Below are positions 5,925 to 7,897 of a DNA stretch of 7,897 bases, piece after piece. The notes under the pieces are model-generated. The model did no database searches, was not told where the DNA came from, and saw only the letters and a program-made list of their open reading frames with translations. Made by a program: the position numbers and the translations under genes. This DNA comes from Gemmatimonadota bacterium (lineage in GTDB: Bacteria; Gemmatimonadota; Gemmatimonadetes; Gemmatimonadales; GWC2-71-9). The stretch spans positions 1 through 7,897 of the forward strand of contig QHUQ01000197.1 in the NCBI GenBank assembly GCA_003221985.1, written 5' to 3'. Every line of letters starts with the position of its first letter. Within the stretch, counting starts at the first letter, position 1.

Positions 5925-7042
5925 CGCACCTTGAGCGTGGCCAGCGCGATCATCGCGCACAGCACCCCCAGGATGTAGAAGCGCATCACCACCTGCGGCT
6001 CCGCCCAACCAAGTTTTTCGAAATGGTGATGCAGCGGCGCCATGCGGAAGACCTTATGCGCGTCGGCGTATTCCCTTCCGTACCGCCGCTTGCGCCATTT
6101 GTACGTGGTGGTCTGAATCAGGACCGACAACGTCTCCGCGGCGAAGACTGCGCCCGCGATCAACAGCAGGAACTCGGTCTTGAGGAGAATCGCAACGGTG
6201 CCGAGCGCGCCGCCGATCGCCAGCGCACCGGTATCGCCCATGAACACCTGCGCCGGATGCGCGTTGAACCACAGGAAGCCGAGCGCGGCTCCCATCAGTG
6301 CGCCGCAGAAAATCGCGAGCTCACCTGCCCCCGGAAGATAGAGCACGAGCAACCAACGCGTCGCGTCGACACGGCCAAACAGATATGCAAAGATCGCGAA
6401 CGCGCCGGCGACGATGACGGTCAGTCCCGACGCGAGCCCGTCCAGTCCATCCGTCAGGTTCACGGCATTCGAGCTGGCGGTGGTCACGAACGTCACGAAC
6501 AGGAGGTAAATGGGCCACGGCAGCACCAGGACGATGTACTTGAAGAACGGCAGCTGCGTGGCCGAGGGGTCGACGCTGTTCGTCAGCGGAAACAACAGGA
6601 GATACACGGCCAATCCGACGCCGAAGGAGATCTGGCCGGCGAGCTTCCAGCGGGCCACGAGCCCCTGCGACTTGCCGCGCACGATTTTCAGATAGTCATC
6701 GAGGAATCCGATCAGCCCCATCCACAGCGTGGCGATGACGGCCACGATGACGTAGCGGCTGTCGAGCCGCGCCCACAGCAGCGTCGGCACGACGGTGGCG
6801 AGAATGATGATCAAGCCGCCCATCGTCGGCGTGCCGCGCTTGCCGTGATGGCTGGCCGGTCCCTCGGCGCGCACGATCTGGCCGATATGGTTCGCGCGCA
6901 GCTGGCCGATGATCCAGGGGCCGACGATGAAGGCCAGGAGCAGCGCCGTCACGGTCCCGCCCGCGACGCGGAACGTGATGTAATTAAAAAGATTGAAAAT
7001 GATGTGCTGGCGTGCGAGCGGCGCGAGGAGATGATAGAGCAT
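5921..7042 (-). CDS. mraY: Phospho-N-acetylmuramoyl-pentapeptide transferase MraY
   Basis: MraY is the polytopic membrane enzyme that transfers phospho-MurNAc-pentapeptide from UDP to undecaprenyl phosphate, making lipid I. The 373 residues form about ten membrane segments. Family motifs are all in place: KRGTPTMGG (68-76), GFLDDYLKI (112-120) with the Mg-binding pair D115-D116, NAVNLTDGLDGLA (192-204), FNAHPAQVFMGDTG (259-272) with the catalytic-loop D270, and the cytoplasmic APLHHHFEKLGW (335-346) with the three histidines. The ATG at 7042 shares one base with the murF stop (TGATG); I see no clear Shine-Dalgarno sequence, so translation probably depends on ribosomes finishing murF. Codons 13-24 (HIIFNLFNYITF) use unusually A/T-rich codons for this window. 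The order murF-mraY-murD is the standard one. WecA-type enzymes lack this full motif set. Confidence 0.98.
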   Translation of the reverse strand: MLYHLLAPLARQHIIFNLFNYITFRVAGGTVTALLLAFIVGPWIIGQLRANHIGQIVRAEGPASHHGKRGTPTMGGLIIILATVVPTLLWARLDSRYVIVAVIATLWMGLIGFLDDYLKIVRGKSQGLVARWKLAGQISFGVGLAVYLLLFPLTNSVDPSATQLPFFKYIVLVLPWPIYLLFVTFVTTASSNAVNLTDGLDGLASGLTVIVAGAFAIFAYLFGRVDATRWLLVLYLPGAGELAIFCGALMGAALGFLWFNAHPAQVFMGDTGALAIGGALGTVAILLKTEFLLLIAGAVFAAETLSVLIQTTTYKWRKRRYGREYADAHKVFRMAPLHHHFEKLGWAEPQVVMRFYILGVLCAMIALATLKVR

Positions 7043-7897
7043 CAGGTCAGGTAGTTGAGGACACGTTCCAAGGCGACTCCTCGTGAAGCTTTGAGCAGTA
7101 CCAGCTCGTTGCCCCGCAGCGCCGATTTCAGCTTGGGTCCCAGTGCGGCGGCATCGGGAGCGGTGATCAACCGCCCCCCCAACGCCTCCCGCAGCGACTC
7201 GAACGCCCGCGCGAACTTGCCGACGGCCGCGACGAGCGCGGGCTTGCGCTGGGCGATCTCGCGTGCCGCTTCGGCGTGCAATCTTGCACTTTCCGGCCCT
7301 AACTCCAACATCGAGCCCACCACCACGACCAGCGGCCGCCGCTGCCGGTGGGCCAGCCAGGCAGCGGTCTGCACCGCCCGCCGCAGCGAGGCGGGGTTGG
7401 CGTTGTAGGTGTCGTCGATCACCACCAGGTCACCGATCTCACGCACATCGCCGCGCCCTTCGGGCAGCCGCACGCCCGCGAGCGCGCGGATCGCGGCGTC
7501 GCGATCGACCCCCGCCCGCTGCGCCACCGCCACGGCGATCTGGGCATTCTCGAGCTGATGCAGCCCCAAGGCCGGGAGGCTCACCTTCTCGCCCGAGTCG
7601 AGCGACAGGCGGGGATGGCCGTTCCGGTCGAGGTAGCGGTCGAGCAGGGCGTCGTCGCCGCTCTTTCCGGGCAGCGCCGCGGGAATCACCTGCGTGCGGC
7701 GGCGGGCTTCGGGCCACATCGTCGCCGGCCCCGACCCGATGACGGCGACCGGCGCGCCGTCGAGCAGCGACAGCTTCTCCGCCATCAGTCGTTCCAGCGA
7801 CCCGAATCCTTCGACGTGGGCGTAGCCGATGTTGGTGATGACGGCGATCGTGGGCTCGATGATGTCGCGCAGCCGGGCGACCTCTCCCGGGACGCTG
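7042..7897 (-). CDS. murF: UDP-MurNAc-tripeptide--D-alanyl-D-alanine ligase MurF, C-terminal part (cut by window edge)
   Basis: MurF joins the D-Ala-D-Ala dipeptide to the UDP-MurNAc-tripeptide, the last cytoplasmic ligation. The window holds the last 284 codons; the frame is open to the right edge, so the N-terminal substrate domain and the GTNGKT-type P-loop lie outside. Visible residues, counted from the edge, begin SVPGEVARLRDIIEPTIAVI and then TNIGYAHVEGFGS (21-33), the central-domain segment typical of MurF. Later come GLHQLENAQ (111-119, at the conserved His/Asn site), DDTYNANPASLRRA (161-174), GSMLELGPESARLH (194-207) and KASRGVALERVLNYL (269-283). The DDxYNANP motif and MLELG distinguish MurF from MurE. 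An internal ATG at 7785 is not the start. The stop TGA shares one base with the mraY ATG. Confidence 0.97.
   Translation of the reverse strand, partial: SVPGEVARLRDIIEPTIAVITNIGYAHVEGFGSLERLMAEKLSLLDGAPVAVIGSGPATMWPEARRRTQVIPAALPGKSGDDALLDRYLDRNGHPRLSLDSGEKVSLPALGLHQLENAQIAVAVAQRAGVDRDAAIRALAGVRLPEGRGDVREIGDLVVIDDTYNANPASLRRAVQTAAWLAHRQRRPLVVVVGSMLELGPESARLHAEAAREIAQRKPALVAAVGKFARAFESLREALGGRLITAPDAAALGPKLKSALRGNELVLLKASRGVALERVLNYLT

Noticed and set aside
4632..5978. 448-codon plus-strand ORF lying opposite murD
   Set aside because: It is fully antisense to a gene with complete MurD motifs, and its protein is rich in R, H, Q and A with no recognisable domain. Long open antisense frames are expected where the real gene has strong GC bias at third positions.
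5903..7054. 383-codon plus-strand ORF opposite mraY
   Set aside because: It mirrors mraY almost end to end and has a polar, low-complexity composition with no family likeness. It is a shadow of the real gene.

Overview
This window is a stretch of a division and cell wall (dcw) cluster, all of it on the minus strand, so it reads from right to left. In transcription order the genes are murF (5' end outside the window), mraY, murD, ftsW, murG, murC, ftsQ and ftsA (only its first 40 codons are inside). I found no tRNA, rRNA, CRISPR array, IS element or phage gene. No stretch over 300 bases lacks a gene.

The DNA is GC-rich with strong GC bias at third codon positions, and the proteins are complete and canonical for a peptidoglycan-making bacterium. 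The order murC-ftsQ-ftsA, with no murB or ddl in between, plus high GC and frequent GTG/TTG starts, fits a high-GC Gram-negative lineage. Gemmatimonadota is my best guess, held with low confidence because it rests on recalled gene order and not on a search.

The genes form one pathway. MurC and MurD add L-Ala and D-Glu to UDP-MurNAc, and MurF adds the D-Ala-D-Ala dipeptide. MraY loads the pentapeptide precursor onto undecaprenyl phosphate to give lipid I. MurG adds GlcNAc to give lipid II. FtsW polymerises lipid II at the septum, FtsQ scaffolds the divisome, and FtsA tethers FtsZ to the membrane. Almost every junction is a stop/start overlap (TGATG, ATGA or GTGA), so the operon looks translationally coupled from end to end. 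The one clear break is a 24-nt AT-rich gap between murG and murC.

The most unusual part is the ftsW/murG junction (about 3339-3449). A palindromic element with two near-perfect 24-bp arms built of GCGAAAT/GCGGAAT repeats sits between the two genes. It either adds a 36-residue N-terminal extension to MurG or, more likely, creates a 30-codon leader ORF that overlaps the ftsW stop by ATGA and a TTG start of murG by TTGA. A second short repeat tract, with GGGAGC-type units, forms the 3' end of murC and supplies the ribosome binding site of ftsQ. I do not see an undescribed multi-gene system here; the repeat biology at gene junctions is the part worth following.
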